This document shows positions 35,132-42,625 of a stretch of DNA of 64,000 bases, in pieces. The position numbers were made by a program, and so were the translations under genes. Source of the DNA: Agromyces sp. S2-1-8. Lineage in GTDB: Bacteria > Actinomycetota > Actinomycetes > Actinomycetales > Microbacteriaceae. The stretch spans positions 558,001 to 622,000 of the forward strand of contig NZ_JAJOLP010000001.1 in assembly GCF_021129215.1 (NCBI RefSeq), written 5' to 3'. How positions within the stretch are numbered: the first letter of the stretch is position 1; each line of letters starts with the position of its first letter. Below the pieces are notes generated by a model. The model worked only from the letters and a program-made list of their open reading frames with translations, was not told where the DNA came from and ran no database searches.

Positions 35132-36160
35132 ATGACCAGCACCACCGCAACGAGCCGGTTCGAGATCATCACGATGGGGCGGGTCGGCGTCGATCTCTAT
35201 CCGCTGCAGGACGGCGTGCATCTCGAAGACGTCGACACGTTCTCGAAGTCCGTCGGCGGCAGTGCGACGAACGTCGCCATCGCGGCGGCCCGGCACGGCC
35301 GGTCGAGCGCCGTCATCACGCGCACGGGCGACGACGCCTTCGGCCGCTACATCCGTCGCGAGCTCGGCGGCTTCGGCGTCGACACCGCGTTCGTCGGCAC
35401 CGTCGACGCACTGCAGACGCCCATCACGTTCTGCGAGATCTTCCCGCCCGACCACTTCCCGCTGGTGTTCTACCGCAGCCCGAAGGCGCCCGACCTCGAG
35501 ATCACGGCCGAGAGCCTGCCGCTCGACGCGATCCGTGACGCCGGTGTGTTCTGGGCGACGGTCACGGGCCTCAGCGCAGAGCCGAGCCGCGCCGCGCACC
35601 ACGCCGCGTGGGCCGCCCGCGAGCGGCGGCCGCTCACGATCCTCGACCTCGACTACCGACCCATGTTCTGGTCGTCGCCCGACGAGGCCCGCCGTGAGGT
35701 GAGCCGCGCGCTCGACCACGTCACCGTCGCCGTCGGCAATCAGGAGGAGTGCGAGATCGCCGTCGGCGAGCGCGACCCGCACCGCGCCGCCGACGCGCTG
35801 CTCGCCCGAGGCGTCGAGCTCGCGGTCGTCAAGCGCGGTCCCGACGGCGTGCTCGCGAAGACTCGCGACGAGACGGTCGAGGCCCCGAGCTTCCCGGTCG
35901 ACGTCGTCAACGGGCTCGGTGCGGGCGACGGCTTCGGCGGCGCGCTGTGCCACGGGCTGCTCTCGGGCTGGCCCCTCGATCGCACGATCGCCTTCGCCAA
36001 CGTCGCCGGAGCGATCGTCGCCTCGCGTCGTGAGTGCTCGACGGCGATGCCGACGACCGCCGAGGTCGAGGCCCGGCGCAGTGCCGGTCCCGGACGCGCC
36101 GCGGGCGAAACCGGCCCCGTGAGCCGTCTGCCGGAAGGAGCGTCCGATGTCGCACGGTGA
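35132..36160 (+). CDS. iolC: 5-dehydro-2-deoxygluconokinase (IolC)
   Basis: A 342-residue PfkB-family kinase that phosphorylates 2-deoxy-5-keto-gluconic acid in myo-inositol catabolism. FEIITMGRVGVDLYPLQDGVHLEDV is the characteristic IolC N-terminus, SVGGSATNVAIAAARHG the first PfkB motif, and VDVVNGLGAGDGFGGALCHGLL the second with the catalytic Asp. The last 40 residues (RSAGPGRAAGETGPVS) are an extra tail. It is first in the iolC-aldolase-like-iolB-iolD operon and overlaps the next gene by 14 bases. Assignment is supported by both sequence and context. Confidence 0.93.
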   Translation: MTSTTATSRFEIITMGRVGVDLYPLQDGVHLEDVDTFSKSVGGSATNVAIAAARHGRSSAVITRTGDDAFGRYIRRELGGFGVDTAFVGTVDALQTPITFCEIFPPDHFPLVFYRSPKAPDLEITAESLPLDAIRDAGVFWATVTGLSAEPSRAAHHAAWAARERRPLTILDLDYRPMFWSSPDEARREVSRALDHVTVAVGNQEECEIAVGERDPHRAADALLARGVELAVVKRGPDGVLAKTRDETVEAPSFPVDVVNGLGAGDGFGGALCHGLLSGWPLDRTIAFANVAGAIVASRRECSTAMPTTAEVEARRSAGPGRAAGETGPVSRLPEGASDVAR

Positions 36161-37049
36161 TCGATACCTCGAAGAGGCCCGATTCGGCCGGCTGCGCGAA
36201 CTGCGCGCGGCCGGGCCCGGTGCGATCGCCGACGCCCACGCCGGCCGCACCCGCCGCCCGCTGCTGGGCGAAGACGGGCGCCTCTTCATCCTCGCCGCCG
36301 ATCACCCGGCGCGCGGCGCGCTCGGAGTCGGCGACGAGCCGATGGCGATGGCCGACCGCTACGAGCTGCTCGACCGGCTGGCGCTCGCGCTCTCGCGCCC
36401 GGGCGTCGACGGCGTGCTGGGAACCCCCGACATCGTCGACGACCTCGCGCTGCTCGGCCTCCTCGACGACAAGGTCGTCGTCGGCTCGATGAACCGCGGC
36501 GGCCTCCGCGGCGCGAGCTTCGAGCTCGACGACCGGTTCACGGCCTACGACATCGACGGCATCGTGCGCGACCGGCTCGACTTCGCGAAGACGCTGCTGC
36601 GCATCGACCTCGACGATCCCGCCACGGCCGCGACGATCGGGGCGACCGCCCGAGCCGTGACGGATGCCTCGGCGGCGAGCCTGCCCATCATGCTCGAGCC
36701 GTTCATGAGCACGCGGAGAGACGGCCGCGTCGTGAACGAGCTCAGCACCGAGGCGGTCATCACATCGGTGGCGATCGCGGCGGGTCTCGGGTCGAGCTCG
36801 GCCTGCACGTGGATGAAGCTGCCCGTCGTCGACGACATGGCGCGGGTGATGGCTGCGACCACGATGCCGACGCTGCTGCTCGGCGGCGAGCGCACCGCCG
36901 ACCCCGATGCGGCCTACGCGAACTGGCGCGACGCGCTCGCGCTGCCCGGCGTGCGCGGCCTCGTCGTCGGACGTACGCTCCTGTATCCGCCCGATCACGA
37001 CGTGCAGCACGCCGTCGACACCGCCGCCGCGCTCGTGCACGACGCCTGA
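36147..37049 (+). CDS. Cgl0159-family (beta/alpha)8 protein of inositol catabolism
   Basis: A 300-residue TIM-barrel protein related to class I aldolases. GRLFILAADHPARGALGVG, SMNRGGLRGASFELDDRFTAYD, TLLRIDLDD and the late GLGSSSACTWMKLPVVDDMARV are seen; the Lys in WMKLPV is a candidate Schiff-base residue. In inositol operons of actinobacteria this gene replaces or accompanies IolJ, the 6-phospho-5-dehydro-2-deoxygluconate aldolase, so it may split that intermediate. GGAAGGAG lies just before the ATG, inside the end of iolC. Family is confident, reaction inferred. Confidence 0.85.
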   Translation: MSHGDRYLEEARFGRLRELRAAGPGAIADAHAGRTRRPLLGEDGRLFILAADHPARGALGVGDEPMAMADRYELLDRLALALSRPGVDGVLGTPDIVDDLALLGLLDDKVVVGSMNRGGLRGASFELDDRFTAYDIDGIVRDRLDFAKTLLRIDLDDPATAATIGATARAVTDASAASLPIMLEPFMSTRRDGRVVNELSTEAVITSVAIAAGLGSSSACTWMKLPVVDDMARVMAATTMPTLLLGGERTADPDAAYANWRDALALPGVRGLVVGRTLLYPPDHDVQHAVDTAAALVHDA

Positions 37050-37071
37050 CGCGAGACCTGGGAGACGAGAG

Positions 37072-38052
37072 ATGAGCACCGACGCCGCCTGGTTCCACCC
37101 GCACGGCTCGCTCGCCCGCGACGGCTGGAGCATCGTCGTCGACGATTCGCTGCCCGGCTGGCGGCACACGGGCCTGCGGGTCGCCGAGCTCGGCGACCGC
37201 GGCGATGCGGGTCTCGAGCTGCCCGCGGGTGAGATCGAGCGCCAGCTCGTGCCGCTCGGGGGCGGCGGCGTGCACGTCGAGGTCGTCGACGCCGACGGCA
37301 CCGCTCACGCGTTCGACCTCGACGGCCGCGGCTCCGTATTCGACGGGCCGACCGACACGCTCTACCTTCCCGTCGGGGCGAGCGCCGTCGTCACCGGCCC
37401 CGGCAGGCTCGCGGTGGCCGAGGCGCCCGCGACCACGAGGCATGCGCTTCGGCTCATCGGTCGCGACGAGGCGCCCGTCGAACTGCGCGGCCGCGGGCAG
37501 GCGAGCAGGCAGGTGCACGACCTCGGCACGCCTGCCGTCATGGCGGCCGAGCGGCTCATCGTGTGCGAGGTCATCACGCCCGCAGGCAACTGGTCGTCGT
37601 ACCCGCCGCACAAGCACGACGAGGAGGTGCCCGGCGTCGAGTCGCAGCTCGAGGAGATCTACTACTTCGAGGCGGCCGTCACGCGCGGGGATGCCTCGCG
37701 GCCGGCGCCGCACGGCACCGCCGAGCCGTTCGCGCTGTTCTCCGCGTCATCCTCGTCGGTGACCGAGATCGCGATCGACGAGCGCGTCACGACCGGCGAC
37801 GTCGCGCTGCTGCCCGGCGGCTACCACGGACCGGCCGCCGCGGCGCCGGGCTACGACCTGTACTACCTCAACGTGATGGCCGGCCCCGGCGAGCGCGTCT
37901 GGCGCATCACCGACGAGCCCGCCCACGCCTGGGTGCGCGACACGTGGGACGACGAGACCGTCGACCCGCGGCTGCCGTTCCCGGCGTCGGCTCCGGCCTC
38001 GCACCCGACCGCGGCCACCGCGACCGCGCCGAACGAAGGAACCCCGCAGTGA
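37072..38052 (+). CDS. iolB: 5-deoxy-glucuronate isomerase (IolB)
   Basis: A 326-residue bicupin isomerase converting 5-deoxy-glucuronate to 2-deoxy-5-keto-gluconate. Motifs include LPAGEIERQLVPLGGGG, ICEVITPAGNWSSYPPHKHD and EEIYYFEAA, where His/Glu residues bind the metal, then GDVALLPGGYHGPAAAPGYDLYYLNVMAGP (split). The C-terminal VDPRLPFPA matches IolB. It starts 22 bases after the preceding stop with GGGAGACGAGAG upstream, and its TGA overlaps the GTG of iolD. Confident. Confidence 0.94.
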   Translation: MSTDAAWFHPHGSLARDGWSIVVDDSLPGWRHTGLRVAELGDRGDAGLELPAGEIERQLVPLGGGGVHVEVVDADGTAHAFDLDGRGSVFDGPTDTLYLPVGASAVVTGPGRLAVAEAPATTRHALRLIGRDEAPVELRGRGQASRQVHDLGTPAVMAAERLIVCEVITPAGNWSSYPPHKHDEEVPGVESQLEEIYYFEAAVTRGDASRPAPHGTAEPFALFSASSSSVTEIAIDERVTTGDVALLPGGYHGPAAAAPGYDLYYLNVMAGPGERVWRITDEPAHAWVRDTWDDETVDPRLPFPASAPASHPTAATATAPNEGTPQ

Positions 38053-39947
38053 CCACCAAGCGCATGACCGTCGGCCAGGCCCTCGTCGAGTTCCTGGCCC
38101 ACCAGTGGACCGTCGACGGCGACGTGCGGGAGCGCACGATCCCGGGCGTGATCGGCATCTTCGGGCACGGCAACGTCGCCGGCTTCGGGCAGGCGCTCAT
38201 GGAGTCGAACGCCGCCGACCCCGAGCTCATGCCGTACTACCAGGCGCGCAACGAGCAGGCGATGGTGCACCAGTCGGTCGGCTACGCGCGCATGCGCCGC
38301 CGGCGGGCCACGTTCGCGAGCGCTGCGTCGGTCGGGCCGGGCGCCGCGAACATGCTCACGGGGGCGGCGCTCGCGACGAGCAACCGGCTGCCCGCACTGC
38401 TGCTGCCGAGCGACACGTTCGCGACCCGGGTCGCCGACCCCGTGCTGCAGCAGCTCGAGCTGCCGCACGACACGAGCGTGCAGGTGACCGACGCGTTCCG
38501 GCCGCTGTCGCGGTACTTCGACCGGGTCGAGCGGCCCGAGCAGCTCTTCTCGATCGCCCTCGCCGCGATGCGCGTGCTGACCGACCCGGTCGAGACGGGC
38601 GCCGTGACGATCGCGCTGCCCGAGGACGTGCAGGCCGAGGCGATCGACGTGCCGCTCGCCTTCCTCGCCGACCGCGAGTGGCACGTCCGCCGGCCGGTGC
38701 CCGAGGCGGGCCCGCTCGAGCGCGCGGTCGCGGCGATCCGGGCCGCGAAGCGGCCGTTCATCGTCGCGGGCGGCGGCGTGCTGTACTCGGGCGCCGAGGA
38801 CGTGCTCCGTCGCCTCGTCGAGGCGACCGGCATCCCCGTCGGCACGACCCAGGCGGGCGGCGGCGCCCTGCCGTGGGATCACCCGGCCTACCTCGGCGGC
38901 GTCGGCGCGACCGGCACGACGGCCGCGAACCGGCTCGCCGCCGAGGCCGACCTCGTGATCGGCGTCGGCACCCGGTACAGCGACTTCACGACGGCGAGCC
39001 GCACGGCGTTCCAGCACCCCGACGTGCAGTTCGTGAATCTCAACGTCGCGTCGTTCGACGCGTACAAGCACGGCACGCAGCTGCCGCTCATCGCCGACGC
39101 GCGTGAGGGCCTCGAGGCCCTCGCGCGAGCACTCGAGGGCTACCGCGTGGGCGACGACCTGCGTGAGCGCATGGCGCGCGAGAAGGCCGAGTGGGATGCC
39201 TCGGTCGACGCCGCGTTCGAGCCGTCGGGCCGCGATCGGCCGAGTCAGGCCGAGATCATCGGCGCGGTGCAGGCGGCGAGCGACCCGCGCGACGTGGTCG
39301 TGCAGGCCGCGGGCTCGCTGCCGGGCGACCTGCACCGCATGTGGCGGGTGCGCGACCCGCTCGGCTACCACGTCGAGTACGCGTTCTCGTGCATGGGCTA
39401 CGAGATCGCGGGCGGCCTGGGCGTGCGGCGTGCGGCGCCCGACCGCGACGTCATCGTCATGGTGGGCGACGGCTCGTACCTGATGCTGCACACCGAGCTC
39501 GTGACCGCCGTCGCCGAGGGGCAGAAGCTCATCGTCGTGCTCGTGCAGAACCAGGGCTTCGCCTCGATCGGCAACCTCTCGGAGTCGGTCGGCTCGCAGC
39601 GCTTCGGCACCCGCTACCGGGAGTACGACGAGGTGGCGCGCAACTTCCAGGCCGGTGCGGTGCTGCCCGTCGACCTCGCCGCGAACGCGCGCAGCTACGG
39701 AGTCGACGTGATCGAGATCGCGCCCGGTCCCGACGTGATCGCCGAGCTCGGCCGGGCGATGGCGACTGCGAAGGCCTCGGACACCACGACGCTCATCCAC
39801 GTCGAGAGCGACCCGCTGCTCGGCGGGCCCGACGGCGGCGGCTGGTGGGACGTGCCCATGTCGGAGGTCTCGTCGACGCCGAGCATCCAGGAGGCTCGCG
39901 CCGGGTACGACGAGGCACGCAAGGCGCAGCGCCCGCTGGTCGGCTGA
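38049..39947 (+). CDS. iolD: 3D-(3,5/4)-trihydroxycyclohexane-1,2-dione hydrolase (IolD)
   Basis: A 632-residue thiamin diphosphate enzyme that opens the ring of the inositol-derived trione. MTVGQALVEFLAHQWTVDG and IPGVIGIFGHGNVAGFGQAL are the IolD N-terminal signature; the N-terminal ThDP motif has the catalytic Glu in RNEQAMVHQS, and the C-terminal one reads MVGDGSYLML...LVQNQGFASIG. The GTG start overlaps the iolB TGA (GTGA), supported by the exact family N-terminus. It is the last gene of the operon. iolE, iolG and iolA are not in this operon. Confidence 0.95.
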   Translation: MTTKRMTVGQALVEFLAHQWTVDGDVRERTIPGVIGIFGHGNVAGFGQALMESNAADPELMPYYQARNEQAMVHQSVGYARMRRRRATFASAASVGPGAANMLTGAALATSNRLPALLLPSDTFATRVADPVLQQLELPHDTSVQVTDAFRPLSRYFDRVERPEQLFSIALAAMRVLTDPVETGAVTIALPEDVQAEAIDVPLAFLADREWHVRRPVPEAGPLERAVAAIRAAKRPFIVAGGGVLYSGAEDVLRRLVEATGIPVGTTQAGGGALPWDHPAYLGGVGATGTTAANRLAAEADLVIGVGTRYSDFTTASRTAFQHPDVQFVNLNVASFDAYKHGTQLPLIADAREGLEALARALEGYRVGDDLRERMAREKAEWDASVDAAFEPSGRDRPSQAEIIGAVQAASDPRDVVVQAAGSLPGDLHRMWRVRDPLGYHVEYAFSCMGYEIAGGLGVRRAAPDRDVIVMVGDGSYLMLHTELVTAVAEGQKLIVVLVQNQGFASIGNLSESVGSQRFGTRYREYDEVARNFQAGAVLPVDLAANARSYGVDVIEIAPGPDVIAELGRAMATAKASDTTTLIHVESDPLLGGPDGGGWWDVPMSEVSSTPSIQEARAGYDEARKAQRPLVG

Positions 39948-40058
39948 GCCCGTCGAGCGTTCTCCGGCGCCGACACCTGTACGGGCCGCCCGGGCACCGA
40001 TGGCGTGAGGACCCCGGGCGCAACCACGCACCGGTGGGACTCGATGGGGAGGCCGTCA

Positions 40059-40289
40059 GTGGGTGCTTTCGTCGATAGGGCCCGCGGGGTCGGTGCGGTC
40101 TGCGGAGTCGGCCTGTCGGTGCTGCTTCCGACCGGATGCGCTTCGGTCGGCGTTGCGGGTGCGGCGACCACGGCGCACGGGGCCATCGAGGTGGCGGTGG
40201 TCGAGCCGATGACCGGCGATCATCTCGTGGTGGCGCTTCCCGACGACATGACCGTCGAACGGTTCGTCGAGGCCGTGGCACGTCACTGA
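40059..40289 (+). CDS. small putative lipoprotein (76 aa)
   Basis: A 76-residue protein of unknown function. A GTG start with GGGGAGG six bases upstream gives a short N-tail (GAFVDRARGVGA), a hydrophobic core and a lipobox-like VLLPTGC near residue 28, followed by 48 residues (AHGAIEVAVVEPM and VALPDDMTVERFVEAVARH). A small anchored lipoprotein is likely. An earlier ATG at 40044 is also in frame but has a poorer ribosome site. It follows iolD by 111 bases, and a tiny gene follows. Confidence 0.45.
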   Translation: MGAFVDRARGVGAVCGVGLSVLLPTGCASVGVAGAATTAHGAIEVAVVEPMTGDHLVVALPDDMTVERFVEAVARH

Positions 40290-40400
40290 TTTCGGAGATG
40301 GTGGAACCTTTCGGCCGGTGCCGGACATATCTCTAGTGCGGCGGCCGTCTGCACCGGCCGCCGCACCAGCTTCGCGCCCGGCGTGAGAAAGGAACCGACG

Positions 40401-40499
40401 ATGCTCCCACTCGGGCCGCCCGACTCGACCCAGCCGCCGACTGTGCCGATCGACTTCACGGCGTACCTCCCCGACCCGGCCGACGAACCGACCGATTAG
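40401..40499 (+). CDS. tiny open frame (32 aa), acidic and proline-rich
   Basis: A 32-residue frame, MLPLGPPDSTQPPTVPIDF followed by TAYLPDPADEPTD and TAG. It is preceded by AGGAA at six bases before the ATG, a good ribosome site. It has seven or more prolines and a net negative charge and no recognisable domain. Placed in the gap between the small lipoprotein and the gene at 40562, it may be a real small peptide or chance; sequence alone cannot settle it. Confidence 0.35.
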   Translation: MLPLGPPDSTQPPTVPIDFTAYLPDPADEPTD

Positions 40500-40561
40500 G
40501 CTGACCGCCCATGGCGGCCCGCGCTGTCGACGCCGACGGCGTGCGGGCGTACCCTACGGCC

Positions 40562-40807
40562 ATGGGCGTCACCGGCGAGACCTGGCCGGCACTCGCACTC
40601 GCGAGCATCTTCGTCACGCCGTTCGTGCTCTGCCTCGTCGCGTTGCCCTGGCTCGTGCGCGCGCGGCACCGCCACCGCACGGCCGCTCACATCGTCGGTG
40701 CGGTCGTCACCTCCGACGAGGTGTTCAACCCCGAGGCATCCGCGCCGACGATGGTGCTGGGGGCGCAGACGGCACTGCCGTGGGCGGGCCCGCATCGGCG
40801 ATCGTGA
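40562..40807 (+). CDS. small hypothetical membrane protein (81 aa)
   Basis: An 81-residue protein with one hydrophobic helix, TWPALALASIFVTPFVLCLVALPWLV, then a basic stretch RARHRHRTAAH and a tail. The ATG at 40562 has TACCCT seven bases ahead, the distance expected for a leaderless transcript. Its last 83 bases overlap the 3' end of the convergent membrane-protein gene at 40725-41426. Function unknown; moderately likely to be real because of the helix placement and promoter-like box. Confidence 0.45.
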   Translation: MGVTGETWPALALASIFVTPFVLCLVALPWLVRARHRHRTAAHIVGAVVTSDEVFNPEASAPTMVLGAQTALPWAGPHRRS

Positions 40808-41426
40808 ACACCCGCAGTCGACTGGCCGCCCACACGAGTGCACCCGCCGCGAGCAGCGCGGCGAGCAAGCCGACGACGTGGGCGACGAGCGACGGCAGCC
40901 CCCGCTCGAGCAAGAGGAATCCGTAGGGAACCCAGCCGTCGGTGACGCCGCGTGCGAGCACGACGACGAGCCAGGCGATCGGGTACGGCAGGACGAGCCA
41001 GAGTCGCCGCCACGGCAGCGCCGGTCGGTCGGCGACGAGCATCCAGTCGAGCACGACCGCGACCGGGAAGACGAGGTGGAGCAGGGCGCTCACCCAGGGG
41101 GGCGCCGACCCCGTGCCCGGCACGAGCAGGTTGTAGACGAGTGCGACGACGACGAGGCACGCGACGGCGATGCCGCGCGCCGTCGAGAGCCAGTCGGGCA
41201 CGCGGCGACCTCGGAGCGCGATCGCGCCGGTGCCCACCAGCACGACGCTCGTGAGCAGGCTCGTCTGGTTCGTGAAGTAGCCGAAGAAGTCGAAGGCGCT
41301 GCCGTCGCCGACGGAGACACGGAGTGCGTAGGCGTATCCGAGCACCGCGATGCACACCGCCGCCGCACCGATGCGCGCTCCGGCGATCGCGCGAGCAGCG
41401 TTCGGCGGCCGTCGGCGCGGGGTCAT
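40725..41426 (-). CDS. Pr6Pr family membrane protein
   Basis: A 233-residue polytopic membrane protein with six predicted helices (FAR-17a/AIG1-like or Pr6Pr family). GYAYALRVSVGDGSAFDFFGYFTNQTSLL is the characteristic first loop, then PGTGSAPPWVSALLHLVFPVAVVLDWML and LPYPIAWLVVVLARG. The ATG chosen at 41426 gives MTPRRRPPNAAR. It converges with the small gene at 40562. Role unknown; the family is annotated as integral membrane proteins. Confidence 0.82.
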   Translation of the reverse strand: MTPRRRPPNAARAIAGARIGAAAVCIAVLGYAYALRVSVGDGSAFDFFGYFTNQTSLLTSVVLVGTGAIALRGRRVPDWLSTARGIAVACLVVVALVYNLLVPGTGSAPPWVSALLHLVFPVAVVLDWMLVADRPALPWRRLWLVLPYPIAWLVVVLARGVTDGWVPYGFLLLERGLPSLVAHVVGLLAALLAAGALVWAASRLRVFTIADAGPPTAVPSAPPAPSSARMPRG

Positions 41427-41470
41427 GCGGGCCAGCCTAGTGAGCGCATCGGCGCGGCTCGGAGGACGGT

Positions 41471-41716
41471 TCAGGAGCAGCGGTCGACGAGGTCGTACTG
41501 CATGCCACCGATCGCGGCGGACTCGACGCCCGCGACCTCGTACACGACGCGGATCCCTTCGGCGTGACCCGGTGCTTCTCCGCGTTCGACGATCACAGCG
41601 ACCGACAGCGGGTCCCCCGCCTTCACGGTCGCGCCCCGCGCCGGCACGCGGTCTTCCAGTTCGGGAATCGCCGGCGGATACTCCGCCGCGATGATGGCCC
41701 CCGAGTTCGCGATCAC
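41471..41716 (-). pseudogene. possible remnant of a secreted/lipoprotein domain
   Basis: An 81-residue open frame, MIANSGAIIAAEYPPAIPEL then EDRVPARGATVKAGDPLSVAVIVER and a C-terminal YEVAGVESAAIGGMQYDLVD. It looks like one beta-sandwich domain of an exported protein, but no signal peptide is present: the frame upstream is open for about 25 codons with no start before a TGA, and the GTG start has only weak GAGGG spacing. This could be a decapitated gene or a truly short protein. A frameshift or loss of the N-terminal part is suspected. Confidence 0.4.
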
Positions 41717-41788
41717 CCCTCGCGCCCCGCATCGACCAGCGAAAGCTTCCTCACGATCACCGATGAGCGCGCCGCCGCACCCCGCCGC

Positions 41789-42553
41789 TCACCGATCGAC
41801 GAGCGTCACCTCGAACGAGTACCGGTCGGGTCGGTAGCAGTGCTGGCCGAACTCGACCGCGACGCCCGAGTTGTCGAACGCCGTGCGCGACATCGTGAGC
41901 ACGGGCGCGCCGCGCGAGAGGTCGAGCAGTTCGGCCTCGCCGGCGGTCGCGGCCCGGGCGCCGATGCGCTGCTTGGCGACGCGCATGGTCACGCCGCGGG
42001 CACGCAGCAGCTGGTAGAGCCCGTGCTTCTCCAGCGCCTCGCGGTCGAGGTCGATGAACGGCTCGGGCAGCACGTTGTCGAGGATCGCGAGCGGCACCCC
42101 GTCGGCACTGCGGAGGCGCCGGATGTGCAGCACGGGGCTTCCGAGCTCGACGCCGAGCGCCTCGGCGACCCGCTCGTCGGCGGCGCCCTGCTCGACCGCG
42201 AGCACCGCGGTCTCGGGCTTCTGGCCCGATCGCTCGAGGTCTTCGTAAAGGCTCGTCAGCTCGACGTTGCGCGTGACCTTTCCGTGCACGACCTGCGTGC
42301 CGATGCCGCGCCGGCGCACGAGCAGCCCCTGGTCGACGAGCTCCTGAATGGCACGGCGGATCGTCGGTCGCGACAGCCCGAGGCGGGCCGCGAGCGCCAC
42401 CTCGTTCTCGAGACGCGACCCCGCGGGCAGCGTCTCGTCGCGGATCGCCTGCTCGAGCCGGCTGGAGATCTGGTAGTACAGCGGCACCGGCCCCGAGCGG
42501 TCGAGGTCGAGGAACAGCTCGACGGGAAGTCGCTGCTCGGGGAGCTGGGCCAT
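41789..42553 (-). CDS. GntR/HutC family transcriptional regulator
   Basis: A 254-residue GntR regulator: a winged-helix domain (PLYYQISSRLEQAIRDETLPAG...LSRPTIRRAIQELVDQGLLVRRRGIGTQVV, residues 24-88) is followed by a UTRA/HutC ligand domain (LRSADGVPLAILDNVLPEPF...FGQHCYRPDRYSFEVTLV). It lies at the distal end of the GH38-ABC locus on the same strand, 72 bases after the mannosidase stop, and shares a 15-bp near-repeat in its promoter with iolC. It likely represses inositol and/or glycoside genes; the effector would be a phosphorylated intermediate or sugar. Confidence 0.9.
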   Translation of the reverse strand: MAQLPEQRLPVELFLDLDRSGPVPLYYQISSRLEQAIRDETLPAGSRLENEVALAARLGLSRPTIRRAIQELVDQGLLVRRRGIGTQVVHGKVTRNVELTSLYEDLERSGQKPETAVLAVEQGAADERVAEALGVELGSPVLHIRRLRSADGVPLAILDNVLPEPFIDLDREALEKHGLYQLLRARGVTMRVAKQRIGARAATAGEAELLDLSRGAPVLTMSRTAFDNSGVAVEFGQHCYRPDRYSFEVTLVDR

Positions 42554-42565
42554 CGTTTCTCCAGT

Positions 42566-42583
42566 TGTTCGGATGTTCTGACA
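42566..42583 (-). promoter_or_regulatory. candidate operator in the GntR promoter
   Basis: TGTTCGGATGTTCTGACA on the plus strand lies 13-30 bases before the GntR start. The first 15 bases match the iolC upstream stretch at 35048-35062 in 12 positions, and GTTCTGACA recurs exactly at 53273-53281 before the IolE-like gene. The short gap (72 bases) also follows the mannosidase stop. Binding by this GntR protein is an inference. Confidence 0.45.
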
Positions 42584-42625
42584 GTAGACGGTCGGCGGGT
42601 CTCGCGGTTCACCCGTGACCGAGGG

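Noticed and set aside
40136-40336. A 66-codon frame overlapping the small lipoprotein gene
   Set aside because: Alternate-frame reading of the same region with Arg/Gly-rich sequence and no good ribosome site.
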